A stretch of 64,000 nucleotides of DNA from Nocardia fusca NBRC 14340 (GTDB lineage Bacteria; Actinomycetota; Actinomycetes; Mycobacteriales; Mycobacteriaceae): positions 186,001-250,000 of the forward strand of contig NZ_BDCU01000030.1 in assembly GCF_001618425.1 (NCBI RefSeq), read 5' to 3'. This document shows positions 7,647 through 17,060 of the stretch, piece after piece. Position numbers and translations under genes: made by a program. The notes under the pieces were generated by a model, which was not told the DNA's origin, made no database searches, and saw only the letters and a program-made list of their open reading frames with translations. Numbering within the stretch: position 1 is the first letter of the stretch; each line of letters opens with the position of its first letter.

Positions 7647-8558
7647 ATGTCAGCAGGAATATCGGAGGTTCGCGAAGTCGGCAGGCGCTCCGCCCCCACT
7701 CAGCGCGTGGTCCAGGTGATCGACTATGTCGTCGCCCGGCGCGGTCGCCGGACCGGACTCTCCGAAATGGCACGCGACCTGGGCCTGGCCAAACCCACCT
7801 GCCTGGGCATCCTCACCGAGCTCACCGCGGCCGGCTACCTCATCCGCGATCCACGCACCCGCGAATACGGCCCGGGCCCGGCCCTGATCGCCGCGGGGCG
7901 GGTGGCCCAGCAGAGTTTCTCCATCGCCGCGCTCGCCCACCCCGAACTGGAACGACTGAGCGCGGCCTACGGCACCACCTGCACCGCCTCCGCGGTCGTG
8001 GGCGAGCGGATCAGCGTCCTGGACAGCGCCGGCCCGGCAATGGTGCAGGTGGGGGCCACCTACCGGTTCGCCCCGCCGGTCGGGCTCATGTATGTGCTCT
8101 GGGACACCGAGGCCGCTTTCGACGCCTGGCGCAGCACCGCGCCGACCGTCCCGCTGCACCAGGACGAGACCCTGCTGCGCCATATCGTGGCCGAATGCCG
8201 CAAGCGCGGCTACCTGGTGGAGAGCATGACCGGCGCGGGCCGCCGCCTGTACTCGCTGCTCGCGGGGGTGGCCGGGCACGATCTGCCCGAGGAACTGCGC
8301 ACCGCGGTCGCCGAGCTGGTCAGCACCCTCGGCGAGCGGGTCTACCTGGGCTCCGACCTACGGCCGCGCAAAGAACATCCGGTGAGTCTGCTCGCCGCGC
8401 CGACCTACGACGCGGACGGCCGCCAGCAACTGGTGCTCACCATGTACGTCGGAAAACCGATCACCGGGGCGGAGATCGCCCGCCGGGGCGCCGCTCTCGT
8501 GGCCGCCGCCGACGCGGTCACCGCCGCGGCGGGTGGGCGACATCCGGCAAACCGTTGA
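7647..8558 (+). CDS. IclR family transcriptional regulator
   Basis: A 303-residue IclR regulator. The winged helix-turn-helix is at ~18-75 (GLSEMARDLGLAKPTCLGIL), followed by the effector domain to ~290. The ATG is preceded by GGAG with a 7-nt spacer. It is divergent from the DUF1214/SDR/sulfotransferase operon and runs in the same direction as cysD, 32 nt downstream. A matching palindrome (7587-7605) and a KstR box share the upstream spacer, so the locus may answer both to a steroid signal through KstR and to an unknown ligand of this protein. Confidence 0.9.
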   Translation: MSAGISEVREVGRRSAPTQRVVQVIDYVVARRGRRTGLSEMARDLGLAKPTCLGILTELTAAGYLIRDPRTREYGPGPALIAAGRVAQQSFSIAALAHPELERLSAAYGTTCTASAVVGERISVLDSAGPAMVQVGATYRFAPPVGLMYVLWDTEAAFDAWRSTAPTVPLHQDETLLRHIVAECRKRGYLVESMTGAGRRLYSLLAGVAGHDLPEELRTAVAELVSTLGERVYLGSDLRPRKEHPVSLLAAPTYDADGRQQLVLTMYVGKPITGAEIARRGAALVAAADAVTAAAGGRHPANR

Positions 8559-8566
8559 CCGCGCAT

Positions 8567-8580
8567 AGAAACGTGTTCTA
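8567..8580. promoter_or_regulatory. Near-consensus KstR-like box before cysD
   Basis: AGAAACGTGTTCTA keeps the AACnnGTTnnA part of the KstR consensus but has A for the first T. It overlaps the proposed cysD promoter, where a repressor would block transcription. It is also readable as TAGAA-N5-TTCTA. Confidence 0.45.
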
Positions 8581-8584
8581 GTTT
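8579..8584 (+). promoter_or_regulatory. -10 box of a leaderless cysD promoter
   Basis: TAGTTT is followed after 6 nt by the GTG of cysD, and no ribosome binding site is present, so the transcript should start at the initiation codon. Confidence 0.5.
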
Positions 8585-8590
8585 TTAGGC

Positions 8591-9523
8591 GTGAGCCAGC
8601 ACACGAAGTCGGCGGCGAGTACGTACGAGCTCTCGCATCAGGCCGCACTCGAGGCCGAATCGGTCCATATCCTCCGGGAGGTGGCCGCCACCTTCGAACG
8701 TCCCGTCCTGCTGTTCTCCGGCGGCAAGGATTCGGTGGTGATGCTGCATCTGGCCACCAAGGCGTTCTGGCCGGCCCCGGTCCCGTTCCCGATCCTGCAT
8801 ATCGACACCGGGCACAATTTCGACGAGGTGATCGCCTACCGCGACGCGGCCGTCACGAAATACGGGTTACGCCTGCTCGTCGGCCGGGTCCAGGACGATA
8901 TCGACGCCGGACGGGTCACCGAGGACACCGGGCCCCGGTCCAGTCGCAACCGGTTGCAGACCGCCACCCTGCTGCGCACCCTGCGCGAAGGCAGGTTCGA
9001 CGCGGTCTTCGGCGGCGCGCGGCGCGACGAGGAGAAGGCGCGCGCCAAGGAACGGGTCTTCAGTTTCCGCGACGAGTACGGCCAGTGGGACCCACGCCGG
9101 CAGCGCCCCGAACTGTGGAACCTCTACAACGGCAAACACCGCCCCGGCGAACACATCCGGGTGTTCCCGCTGTCCAACTGGACCGAACTCGATATCTGGA
9201 CCTATATCGCGAGCGAAGATATCGAACTGCCGTCGCTGTATTACGCGCACCGCCGCCCGGTGGTGCAGCGCGACGGCATGCTGCTGGCGCACACCAGGTT
9301 CCTGACCCTGCTCGACGGCGAGGAACCCCAGGAGGCGCTGGTGCGCTTCCGCACCGTGGGCGATGCCACCTGCACCGGCTGCGTGGAATCGACCGCCGCC
9401 ACCCCCGCCGAGGTCGTCGAGGAAGTGGCGACCGCGCGGGTCACCGAACGCGGCGCGACCCGCGCCGATGACCGGATCTCCGAGGCCGGGATGGAAGACC
9501 GTAAACGAGAGGGCTACTTCTGA
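8591..9523 (+). CDS. cysD: Sulfate adenylyltransferase subunit 2
   Basis: A 310-residue CysD of usual length. The PP-loop ATP pyrophosphatase motif SGGKDS is at 43-48, and the protein ends with the family's GYF. With the GTPase CysN it activates sulfate with ATP to adenosine 5'-phosphosulfate in the cytosol. The stop codon overlaps the start of cysNC by one base (TGATG). No cysH, sulfite reductase or sulfate transporter is adjacent, so this copy may serve sulfation and not cysteine synthesis. The GTG start is chosen because it falls 6 nt after a good -10 box. Confidence 0.95.
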   Translation: MSQHTKSAASTYELSHQAALEAESVHILREVAATFERPVLLFSGGKDSVVMLHLATKAFWPAPVPFPILHIDTGHNFDEVIAYRDAAVTKYGLRLLVGRVQDDIDAGRVTEDTGPRSSRNRLQTATLLRTLREGRFDAVFGGARRDEEKARAKERVFSFRDEYGQWDPRRQRPELWNLYNGKHRPGEHIRVFPLSNWTELDIWTYIASEDIELPSLYYAHRRPVVQRDGMLLAHTRFLTLLDGEEPQEALVRFRTVGDATCTGCVESTAATPAEVVEEVATARVTERGATRADDRISEAGMEDRKREGYF

Positions 9524-11361
9524 TGAGCACCCTGCTGCGCCTGGCCACCGCGGGCAGCGTCGACGACGGTAAGTCCACGCTGATCGGACGGCTCCTCTTC
9601 GATTCCAAGACCCTGTTCACCGACCAGCTCGACGCGGTGGAACGCACCAGCCGGGAACGCGGCCAGGACTACCCCGACCTCGCGCTGCTCACCGACGGAC
9701 TGCGCGCCGAACGCGAACAGGGCATCACCATCGATGTCGCGCACCGATATTTCGCGACCCCGCGGCGCAAATTCATCATCGCCGACACCCCCGGGCATGT
9801 GCAGTACACCCGCAACATGGTCACCGGCGCCTCCACCGCCGACCTCGCGCTCATCCTGGTCGACGCCCGGCACGGGGTGGTCGAACAGACCCGGCGGCAC
9901 GCGTTCCTGGCCTCGCTGCTGGGCGTCCCGCACCTGGTGCTGTGCGTGAACAAGATGGACCTGGTGGACTACTCGGCGCAGCGATTCGCCGAGATCCGCG
10001 AGGAATTCGCCGGTTTCGCCTCCCGGCTGCAGATCGCGGACCTGACCTTCATCCCGATGTCGGCGCTGCACGGCGACAATATCGTGCACCGCAGCGCCAC
10101 CATGGACTGGTACGAGGGCACCCCGCTGCTGCACCACCTCGAAGAGGTGCATATCGCCTCGGACCGCAATCTCATCGACGCGCGGCTACCGGTGCAGTAT
10201 GTGATCCGCAGCCACACTCCGGATTTCCGCGGGTACGCGGGCACCGTCGCCAGCGGCGTCTGGTCGGCCGGCGACGAGATCACCGTGCTGCCCTCGGGTC
10301 TCACGACCACGGTTACCGGGATTTGGGGTCCGGGCGGGGTACCGCTCGAGCAGGCGTTCCCCCCGCAGGCGGTCACGGTCGCCCTCGCCGACCAGCTCGA
10401 TATCGGCCGCGGCGATATGCTCTGCCGTCCCGCCAACCGCCCGCAGGTCGGCCGTGATCTGGACACCATGGTGTGCTGGTTCAGCGACGAGGCCCAGTTG
10501 CGCCCCGGCTCCTCCTATACCGTCCGCCACACCACCCGCAGCGTGCCCGTGCAGATCCGCTCGCTGGACTACCGCCTCGATGTGAACACGCTGCACCGGG
10601 ACGAGGACGCCACCGCGCTGTCGCTCAACGAGATCGGCCGGGTCCAGTTGCGCACCCGGCAGCCGCTGCAGTTCGACCCGTACCGCCGCAACCGCACCAC
10701 GGGAAGTTTCCTGCTGGTCGACGACACCACCGGCGATACCGTGGGCGCCGGGATGATCACCGGGCCGAGCCTGCCCTCGTCCCGGGTGGTGTGGCATGCG
10801 AGCGCGGTGGAGCGGTCCGAGCGCGCGACCCGGGGACTGACCGTCTGGCTCACCGGACTGTCCGGGTCCGGGAAATCGTCGGTGGCGGTGGAGCTCGAGC
10901 GCCGCCTGGTGGCCGCGGGGCGTCCGGCGTTCCTTCTCGACGGCGACAATCTCCGCCACGGCCTGAACTCCGATCTGGGTTTCGGCGCGGCCGATCGCAC
11001 CGAGAACATCCGCCGGGTGGGCGAGGTCGCCCGGCTGTTCGCCGAATCCGGGACCATCGCCATCGTCTCGCTCATCAGCCCCTACCGGGCCGATCGCGAC
11101 CGTGCCCACGCGACCCACGACACGGCCGGTATCCCCTTCGTCGAGGTCTTCGTGGACACCCCGCTGGAGGTGTGCGAGGCCCGCGACCCCAAGGGCCTCT
11201 ACGCGAAGGCCCGGGCCGGAGAGGTTCGTGGTTTCACCGGTATCGACGATCCCTACGAGGCGCCGACCACGCCGGCACTGGTGCTGCGCCCGGAGGACGG
11301 CGATCCGGCCGCGATGGCCGCCGCGATCCTGGCGCTGCTCGCCCGGGAGGAGAGCGCCTGA
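9523..11361 (+). CDS. cysNC: Bifunctional sulfate adenylyltransferase GTPase subunit/APS kinase
   Basis: A 612-residue fusion. Residues 1-~430 are CysN, a GTPase with the P-loop GSVDDGKST (11-19), DTPGH and NKMD motifs followed by two beta-barrel domains. Residues ~438-612 are APS kinase, with P-loop GLSGSGKSS near 445 and DGDNLRHGL. Together with CysD it turns sulfate, ATP and GTP into PAPS, the donor used by the sulfotransferase encoded at 4440-5612. Such CysNC fusions are normal in mycobacteria and relatives. The gene is coupled to cysD by a one-base overlap. Confidence 0.96.
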   Translation: MSTLLRLATAGSVDDGKSTLIGRLLFDSKTLFTDQLDAVERTSRERGQDYPDLALLTDGLRAEREQGITIDVAHRYFATPRRKFIIADTPGHVQYTRNMVTGASTADLALILVDARHGVVEQTRRHAFLASLLGVPHLVLCVNKMDLVDYSAQRFAEIREEFAGFASRLQIADLTFIPMSALHGDNIVHRSATMDWYEGTPLLHHLEEVHIASDRNLIDARLPVQYVIRSHTPDFRGYAGTVASGVWSAGDEITVLPSGLTTTVTGIWGPGGVPLEQAFPPQAVTVALADQLDIGRGDMLCRPANRPQVGRDLDTMVCWFSDEAQLRPGSSYTVRHTTRSVPVQIRSLDYRLDVNTLHRDEDATALSLNEIGRVQLRTRQPLQFDPYRRNRTTGSFLLVDDTTGDTVGAGMITGPSLPSSRVVWHASAVERSERATRGLTVWLTGLSGSGKSSVAVELERRLVAAGRPAFLLDGDNLRHGLNSDLGFGAADRTENIRRVGEVARLFAESGTIAIVSLISPYRADRDRAHATHDTAGIPFVEVFVDTPLEVCEARDPKGLYAKARAGEVRGFTGIDDPYEAPTTPALVLRPEDGDPAAMAAAILALLAREESA

Positions 11362-11430
11362 CGTATACCGCCGGCGGCCGCAGCCGGATCAGGTCCGCCG
11401 GCCGACGGCACCCGCGGCCGTCAGGCCCGA

Positions 11431-12027
11431 TCATTCGACCGGCACGGCTACCAGCAGCGTCGGGCCCGCGATATCGACGATCTCCCGGAGCCGTTCCACG
11501 GGAGTACCCAACCGGCTGAGCTGGATCAGCCCCTGGGCCATCACCACCACACCGGCGCAGTGCGCGGACAGGGCCGCCGCGTCGATTTCGGCCCCCGGAC
11601 GAGTAGCGAGCCCTTCGGCGACGCCGGCCTCCATGGCCGCGGTCGTGCGAGTGCCGATGGCGACGACCTCCGGCATCCGCCGGCCCAATTGCGCGATGCT
11701 GTTGAGCATCAGGCAACCGCGCCGGTCCGGCTGCCCGGCGCAGTCGTCGATCACCGCGCGCAGCAGCGCGCGGACCGCGTCGCGGGCGGAACCGGGGGCG
11801 GCGACGATCGAGTCGCGGACGAATCGGGCCCGCCGGTCGCAGTACTGCTCGAACGCCGCGAGGAACAGCCCGCGTTTGCTGCCGTAGGCCGCGTAGATGC
11901 TCCCGTTGCCGACGCCGGTCGCCGCCGAGACGTCGCCCACCGAGGTGTCGTCGAACCCCCGCGACCAGAACAGTTCCGTGGCCGCTTCCAGGAGGCGCGG
12001 CTCGTCGAACTGTCGCGGCCGTCCCAT
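11431..12027 (-). CDS. TetR family regulator (LmrA/YxaF-like C-terminus)
   Basis: A 198-residue repressor. The DNA-binding helices are at ~8-55 (VSAATGVGNGSIYAAYGSKR), and the ligand domain carries the RRGCLMLNSIAQLG segment seen in YxaF/LmrA-type TetR proteins. The ATG at 12027 is the first start in register with the family N-terminus; frame upstream of it has no homology. It is divergent from the GlxA-type regulator, with a perfect 10-bp inverted repeat between them as the probable operator. Confidence 0.88.
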   Translation of the reverse strand: MGRPRQFDEPRLLEAATELFWSRGFDDTSVGDVSAATGVGNGSIYAAYGSKRGLFLAAFEQYCDRRARFVRDSIVAAPGSARDAVRALLRAVIDDCAGQPDRRGCLMLNSIAQLGRRMPEVVAIGTRTTAAMEAGVAEGLATRPGAEIDAAALSAHCAGVVVMAQGLIQLSRLGTPVERLREIVDIAGPTLLVAVPVE

Positions 12028-12070
12028 GCGCTCACCGTACCAATCGTGCTGCGATATCGCCCACATCCCT

Positions 12071-12096
12071 TGTTCTGGAGGCGTGGCTCCAGAACA
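12071..12096. promoter_or_regulatory. Operator-like 10-bp inverted repeat
   Basis: TGTTCTGGAG-N6-CTCCAGAACA is perfect and lies in the 78-bp spacer between divergent TetR and GlxA-type genes, so one protein bound here could control both promoters. Confidence 0.6.
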
Positions 12097-12105
12097 CTCA
12101 CGTCC

Positions 12106-13122
12106 ATGGTTTCTGACGCGGCGGACTCCTCTCGGAGGCGTATGTGCATCCTGGTCTTCGACGGGGTGAAAGCCCTCGACTTCGTGGGTCCGGCGGAGGT
12201 GTTCGTCGAAGCCAACCAGGCCGTGCCCGGGTACGAGGTGGTGCTGGTCTCCCCGGACGGCAAGAGCGTGCAGACCTCGCTGGGCGCGCGGATCGAGGTG
12301 AGCGCCGCGGCCGCCGACGCCGGCCGCTTCGACACCGTGGTCATCCCCGGTAGCGAACTGCCGCCGTCGAGATTCGTCACGCCCGAGGTGCTCGCGGCGG
12401 CCCGCCGGCTGTCCTGGCACACCCGGCGCCTCGCCTCCATCTGCAGCGGCGCCTTCGTGCTGGCCGAACTCGGGGTCCTCGACGGCCGCCGGGCCACCAC
12501 CCACTGGAAGTACGCGGCCGATCTGGCCCGGCGTTATCCCGCGGCCACGGTGGAACCGGACGCGATCTTCGTCCGTGACGGAAATATGTACAGCTCGGCC
12601 GGTGTCGCGGCGGGTATCGATCTGGCGCTGGCGATCGTGGAGGAGGACCACGGCGCCGATATCGCCCGCCGGATCGCGCAACTCATGGTGGTACCGATGC
12701 AGCGCGCGGGCGGGCAATCGCAGTTCTCGGCCTCACTCAGCGGGCCGCTGCCCCGGAGTCCGCTGGTGCGCACCGTCGTCGACCTGATCTGCGCGGACCC
12801 CGCCTTCCCGCACACCGTCCGCACCCTGGCCGACCACGCCCGGGTCAGCGTCCGCCACCTGACCCGGCTCTTCCGTGCCGAACTCGCGCACTCCCCCGCC
12901 GAATACGTGGCCTTCATCCGGTTCGGGGTGGCGCGCGATATGTTGCACGCCGGTCACACGGTCACCGAGGCCGCCATGGCGGCGGGCTACGGCAGCAGCG
13001 AGGCCCTGCGCCGCGCGTTCATCGCCCGCCTCGGCATCTCGCCGCGCAAATACCAGCAGCAGTTCCGGTCCACGGGCGCGATCGCGCCCGCCGCGCCCGA
13101 ACTCACCGCGGCCGCGTCCTGA
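12106..13122 (+). CDS. GlxA-type regulator (DJ-1/PfpI + AraC domains)
   Basis: A 338-residue transcription factor. Residues ~12-180 form a DJ-1/PfpI-like domain with the nucleophile-elbow Cys in SICSGAFVLAELG, and residues ~225-330 hold two AraC helix-turn-helix motifs (LADHARVSVRHLTRLF and AAMAAGYGSSEALRRAF). Such proteins usually activate catabolic or detoxification genes. A second possible start at 12142 has GGAGG only 3 nt upstream; I keep the first ATG. The two hydrolase genes downstream in the same direction are possible targets (inference). Confidence 0.88.
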   Translation: MVSDAADSSRRRMCILVFDGVKALDFVGPAEVFVEANQAVPGYEVVLVSPDGKSVQTSLGARIEVSAAAADAGRFDTVVIPGSELPPSRFVTPEVLAAARRLSWHTRRLASICSGAFVLAELGVLDGRRATTHWKYAADLARRYPAATVEPDAIFVRDGNMYSSAGVAAGIDLALAIVEEDHGADIARRIAQLMVVPMQRAGGQSQFSASLSGPLPRSPLVRTVVDLICADPAFPHTVRTLADHARVSVRHLTRLFRAELAHSPAEYVAFIRFGVARDMLHAGHTVTEAAMAAGYGSSEALRRAFIARLGISPRKYQQQFRSTGAIAPAAPELTAAAS

Positions 13123-13227
13123 TCGGGGGGTTTCCCGGCCGGTAGCGAGGGGCACGAACCGGGTCGTCCGGTCGAAGCTCGATACGGCGCACACCCGGCG
13201 CCCTCACCGCGACAGAGAGAACCCCCG

Positions 13228-13947
13228 ATGACCCTCGCACCGACCATCGTCCTCGTGCACGGCGCCTTCGCCGACGCGTCCAGCTGGCACCCGGTCATCG
13301 AGCGATTACTCGCCGACGGTCACCGGGTCGCCGCCCCTCCGGTGGCCGGACGCAGCCTGACCGCCGACGCCGACGCGGTTCGCGGCTTCGTCGAACGGAT
13401 CGACGGACCGGTCCTGCTGGCCGGGCATTCCTACGGAGGCGCCGTCATCACGGTCGCGGGGACGGCCGACAACGTCATCGGCCTGGTCTATGTGTCCGGG
13501 TACGCCCTCGAGGAAGGGGAGAGCCTCGGGCAGTTGCAGGGCGGCTTCCCGGATTCCGCGCTGGCCGCCCATCTCCTCTACACCCCCGCCCCCGCCGAGC
13601 CCGGCACCGAACCGGGCACCGATGTGTGGGTCGATCCCGCCACCTTCCCGGAGATCTTCGCGGCAGGTGTGGACCCACGCACCGCGCAGGCGCTGGCGGT
13701 TTCCCAGCGTCCGCTGTCGGCGGCCGCGTTCGGCGAGCCGGCCACCGTCGCGGCCTGGAAGACCAGACCGGGCTGGGGCATCGTCTCCGCGGCCGACCAC
13801 ACCATCAATCCCGAGGTCGAACGATTCGGTTACCGCCGCGCCGCGCTGCGCTCGGTCGTGGAGATCGACGCACCGCATCTGGTGATGCACACCCATCCCG
13901 CCGAGGTGGCCGCCGTCCTCACCGGCGCGCTCGCCGAACTGTCCTGA
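13228..13947 (+). CDS. Alpha/beta hydrolase
   Basis: A 239-residue cytosolic hydrolase. HGAFADASSW forms the oxyanion region near residue 10, GHSYGG gives the nucleophilic Ser (~70), and a His close to the C-terminus (HLVMHTHPAEV region) completes the triad. Short proteins of this form in actinobacteria act as esterases or haloperoxidase-like enzymes; the substrate cannot be read. It follows the GlxA-type regulator by 105 bp and precedes a second hydrolase by 29 bp, so the two hydrolases probably share a transcript. Confidence 0.85.
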   Translation: MTLAPTIVLVHGAFADASSWHPVIERLLADGHRVAAPPVAGRSLTADADAVRGFVERIDGPVLLAGHSYGGAVITVAGTADNVIGLVYVSGYALEEGESLGQLQGGFPDSALAAHLLYTPAPAEPGTEPGTDVWVDPATFPEIFAAGVDPRTAQALAVSQRPLSAAAFGEPATVAAWKTRPGWGIVSAADHTINPEVERFGYRRAALRSVVEIDAPHLVMHTHPAEVAAVLTGALAELS

Positions 13948-13976
13948 TTCCCGCACCGCTCCATCGATCGAAAGAT

Positions 13977-14951
13977 ATGCCCACCATGGCCGGAAACCCG
14001 CTGAACATCTCCCTCGAACAGGCCGCACAGGAGTTCGTCGATGCGACCTCGGAGCCGCCGTTCCTCTACCAGTTGCCGCCGGAGGAGGGACGTAAGGCCG
14101 TCGATTCGGTACAGGATTCACCGATCGACAAACCCGAGGTCGACGAGGAGTGGATCACCGTCGAGGGCGGGCCGACCGGTTCGGTGCGCGCCCGGATCGT
14201 CACCCCGCCCGGTTCGACCGGCCCGCTGCCCGTGATCGTCTACACGCACGGCGCCGGGTGGGTCTTCGGCGACGCCCACACCCACGACCGTCTCGTCCGC
14301 GATCTCGCCGTCGGGGTGGGCGCGGCCGTCGTCTTCCCCGAATACGACCGCTCCCCCGATGTGCGCTATCCGGTCGCCAACGAGCAGTCCTACCGAGTCG
14401 CCCAGTGGGTGAGCACACAGGGCGCGGAGAAGGGCCTCGACCCCGCGCGGATCGCGATCGCGGGCGATTCGGTCGGCGGCAACATGGCCATCGCACTGAC
14501 CCTGATGGCCAAGGAACGCGGGGATATCTCCTTCGTCCAGCAGGTGCTGTTCTATCCCGTCACCGATGCCGCGTTCGATACCGGTTCCTACCGGCAGTTC
14601 GCCGAGGGCTACTTCCTCACCCGCGAGGGTATGAAGTGGTTCTGGGACCAGTACACCACCAGCGAGGCCGACCGGGACCGGATCACCGCCTCCCCGTTGC
14701 GCGCCACCCGCGAGCAGCTCACCGGATTGCCGCCCGCCCTGGTGATCACCGCCGAGGCCGATGTCCTGCGCGACGAGGGCGAGGCCTTCGCGGGCAAGCT
14801 CCGGGACGCGGGGGTTCCGGTGATCCAGACCCGCTACGGCGGCATCGTGCACGACTTCGTCATGGTCAACTCTATGCACGGGACCCAGGCCGCCCGGGCC
14901 GCGGTCGCCCAGGCCGTCTCGGTCCTGCGCGACGCGCTGAGCACCGCCTGA
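13977..14951 (+). CDS. Alpha/beta hydrolase, hormone-sensitive lipase type
   Basis: A 324-residue esterase of the HSL (family IV) type. HGAGWVFGD is the oxyanion motif, a variant of HGGG with Ala in the second Gly position; GDSVGGN carries the catalytic Ser, EADVLRDEGEAF the Asp and GIVHDFVM the His. It should hydrolyse short to medium acyl or aryl esters in the cytosol. The ATG at 13977 has only a weak purine-rich leader; 13986 is an alternative start. Confidence 0.87.
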   Translation: MPTMAGNPLNISLEQAAQEFVDATSEPPFLYQLPPEEGRKAVDSVQDSPIDKPEVDEEWITVEGGPTGSVRARIVTPPGSTGPLPVIVYTHGAGWVFGDAHTHDRLVRDLAVGVGAAVVFPEYDRSPDVRYPVANEQSYRVAQWVSTQGAEKGLDPARIAIAGDSVGGNMAIALTLMAKERGDISFVQQVLFYPVTDAAFDTGSYRQFAEGYFLTREGMKWFWDQYTTSEADRDRITASPLRATREQLTGLPPALVITAEADVLRDEGEAFAGKLRDAGVPVIQTRYGGIVHDFVMVNSMHGTQAARAAVAQAVSVLRDALSTA

Positions 14952-15254
14952 GCGCACCGCCGCGTCACGTCGCCATGTAGGAACACCCGGCCGTCGGGCC
15001 GCTGGATCCGTTACCGGAACACAGCGGAACCCGAGCGCTCCCGGCTCTCGAATCCGGTCGAGCAGACTCGGTGGTCCCGGTGCGGGGTGACCTCGTCACC
15101 CCGCACCGGCCGGGCCGGCGGCTCGGCCGGTCGTTTTCCGGCCGGGGTCAGTACCCTCGACCCATCCGGCGGCACTGCCGAGGCGCGGATCCGCCGACGG
15201 TGACTTCCATCGGCATTTGATACTCTGACGAGAATCTGTACCGAAAGGGTGGTT
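14952..15254. other. Gene-free interval
   Basis: No coding frame is supported. It holds the hairpin at 15077-15109, a smaller GC stem (CGGCCGG at 15124-15130 with CCGGCCG at 15138-15144) and the promoter region of the acyl-CoA dehydrogenase, where AAAGGG precedes the start. Confidence 0.5.
15077..15109. terminator. Perfect 14-bp hairpin
   Basis: CCGGTGCGGGGTGA and its exact complement enclose a 5-nt loop downstream of the esterase. It probably ends the hydrolase transcript; there is no T-tract. Confidence 0.6.
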
Positions 15255-17051
15255 ATGCGGTCTACTCTGCTGTCCCGGCGCGACCTCGAGTTCCTGCTCT
15301 ACGAATGGCTCGCGGTCGAGGACCTGACCCGGCGGCCGCGCTTCTCCGACCATTCGCGCCAGACCTTCGACGCCGTCCTCGAGCTGAGCGAGCAGCTGGC
15401 CACCCGATACTTCGCCACCCACAACAAGCTCAACGACGCCCACGAACCCACCTTCGACGGCGAGACGGTCACCATCATCCCGGAGGTGCGCACCGCGCTG
15501 AGCGCGTTCGCCGACGCGGGGATGGTCGGCGCCACCATGGACGCGGACCTGGGCGGCGCGCAACTTCCGGCCGCAGTGGCCCAGGCGGCGTTCGCCTGGT
15601 TCCACGCCGCCAACCCCGGTACCAGCGCCTACCCGCTGCTCACCATCGGCAACGCCAATCTGCTCATCGCGCACGCCGACGAAGAACTGGTGCGGCGGTT
15701 CGTCCCGCCGATGCTGGAAGGCCGCTACTTCGGCACCATGTGCCTGTCCGAACCCCAGGCCGGGTCCTCGCTCGCCGATATCGTCACCCGGGCCGAACCG
15801 CGCGACGACGGCACCTACCGGGTCTTCGGCACCAAGATGTGGATCTCCGGTGGCGATCACGAACTCGGGGACAACATCGTGCACCTCGTGCTCGCCAAGA
15901 TCCCCGGCGGGCCGGTGGGCACGAAGGGCATCTCACTGTTCGTGGTGCCCCGGTATCTGGTGAACGAGGACGGTTCCCGCGGCGAACGCAACGATGTGGC
16001 GCTGGCCGGGCTCAACCACAAGATGGGTTTCCGCGGCACCGTCAACACGGTGCTCAACTTCGGCGAGGGCCGCTGGACGCCCGACGGATCCCCTGGCGCG
16101 ATCGGCTATCTGGTCGGTGCCCCGCACCAGGGGCTGAAGTACATGTTCCACATGATGAACGAGGCCCGCAGCGGAGTCGGGCTGGTCGCCGCGGCGCTCG
16201 GCTACACCGGCTACCTCGAATCGCTCGAGTACGCCCGCGGCCGCCCCCAGGGCCGCACCAAGGGCACCGCCGACCCGGCCTCCGCACAGCGCCCGATCAT
16301 CGAACACGCCGATGTGAAACGGATGCTGCTGGCGCAGAAGAGTTACGTCGAGGGCGGTCTGGCGCTGGTGCTGTACTGCGCACGGCTCATCGACGAACAG
16401 CGGACCGCCGATTCCGACGACGAACGCCGCGCGCTCACCCTGCTGCTGGACATCCTCACCCCCATCGCCAAGAGCTGGCCCTCCCAGTGGTGCCTGACCG
16501 CCAACGACCTCGCCATCCAGGTCCTCGGTGGTTACGGCTACACCCGCGAGTACAACGTCGAACAGCACTACCGCGACAACCGGCTCAACCCGATCCACGA
16601 GGGCACCCACGGCATCCAGGGCCTGGACCTGCTGGGCCGCAAGGTGACCCAGCAGTCGGGCGCGAGCCTGCGCGAACTCGACACCAGGATCCGGGAAACC
16701 CTCGCGGCCGCCCGGGCACACGGCGGCGAGACCGCCGACCTCGCCGACCGGCTCGACAAATCCTGGAGCCGGCTGGTCACGGTCACCGGCGGTCTGTTCG
16801 TGTCCGGCGATGTCGAGGTCGCGCTGGCCAACAGCTCGGTCTATCTGGAGGCGTTCGGCCATCACGTGGTGGCCTGGATCTGGCTGGCGCAGACGGTCGC
16901 CGCGCACGGCCGCGACGGCGACTTCTACGACGGTAAACGGCACGCCGCCCGCTACTTCTTCCGCCACGAACTGCCCCGCACCGGCCCGCAACTGGACCTC
17001 CTCGCCGACCTCGACACCACCACCCTCGAGATGCGCGAGAACTGGTTCTGA
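15255..17051 (+). CDS. Acyl-CoA dehydrogenase, long FadE5-like form
   Basis: A 598-residue flavoenzyme, as long as mycobacterial FadE5 (~610) and longer than ordinary acyl-CoA dehydrogenases (~380-400). [15 protein letters not shown] and [14 protein letters not shown] are the FAD/substrate-loop signatures (~155-205), and [14 protein letters not shown] (~455) carries the probable catalytic Glu. It introduces a trans-2 double bond into acyl-CoA during beta-oxidation. The ATG lies 6 nt after AAAGGG; a GTG two codons upstream is also possible. A degraded DUF664 gene follows directly. Confidence 0.93.
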   Translation: MRSTLLSRRDLEFLLYEWLAVEDLTRRPRFSDHSRQTFDAVLELSEQLATRYFATHNKLNDAHEPTFDGETVTIIPEVRTALSAFADAGMVGATMDADLGGAQLPAAVAQAAFAWFHAANPGTSAYPLLTIGNANLLIAHADEELVRRFVPPMLEGRYFGTMCLSEPQAGSSLADIVTRAEPRDDGTYRVFGTKMWISGGDHELGDNIVHLVLAKIPGGPVGTKGISLFVVPRYLVNEDGSRGERNDVALAGLNHKMGFRGTVNTVLNFGEGRWTPDGSPGAIGYLVGAPHQGLKYMFHMMNEARSGVGLVAAALGYTGYLESLEYARGRPQGRTKGTADPASAQRPIIEHADVKRMLLAQKSYVEGGLALVLYCARLIDEQRTADSDDERRALTLLLDILTPIAKSWPSQWCLTANDLAIQVLGGYGYTREYNVEQHYRDNRLNPIHEGTHGIQGLDLLGRKVTQQSGASLRELDTRIRETLAAARAHGGETADLADRLDKSWSRLVTVTGGLFVSGDVEVALANSSVYLEAFGHHVVAWIWLAQTVAAHGRDGDFYDGKRHAARYFFRHELPRTGPQLDLLADLDTTTLEMRENWF

Positions 17052-17060
17052 CGGGCCGCC

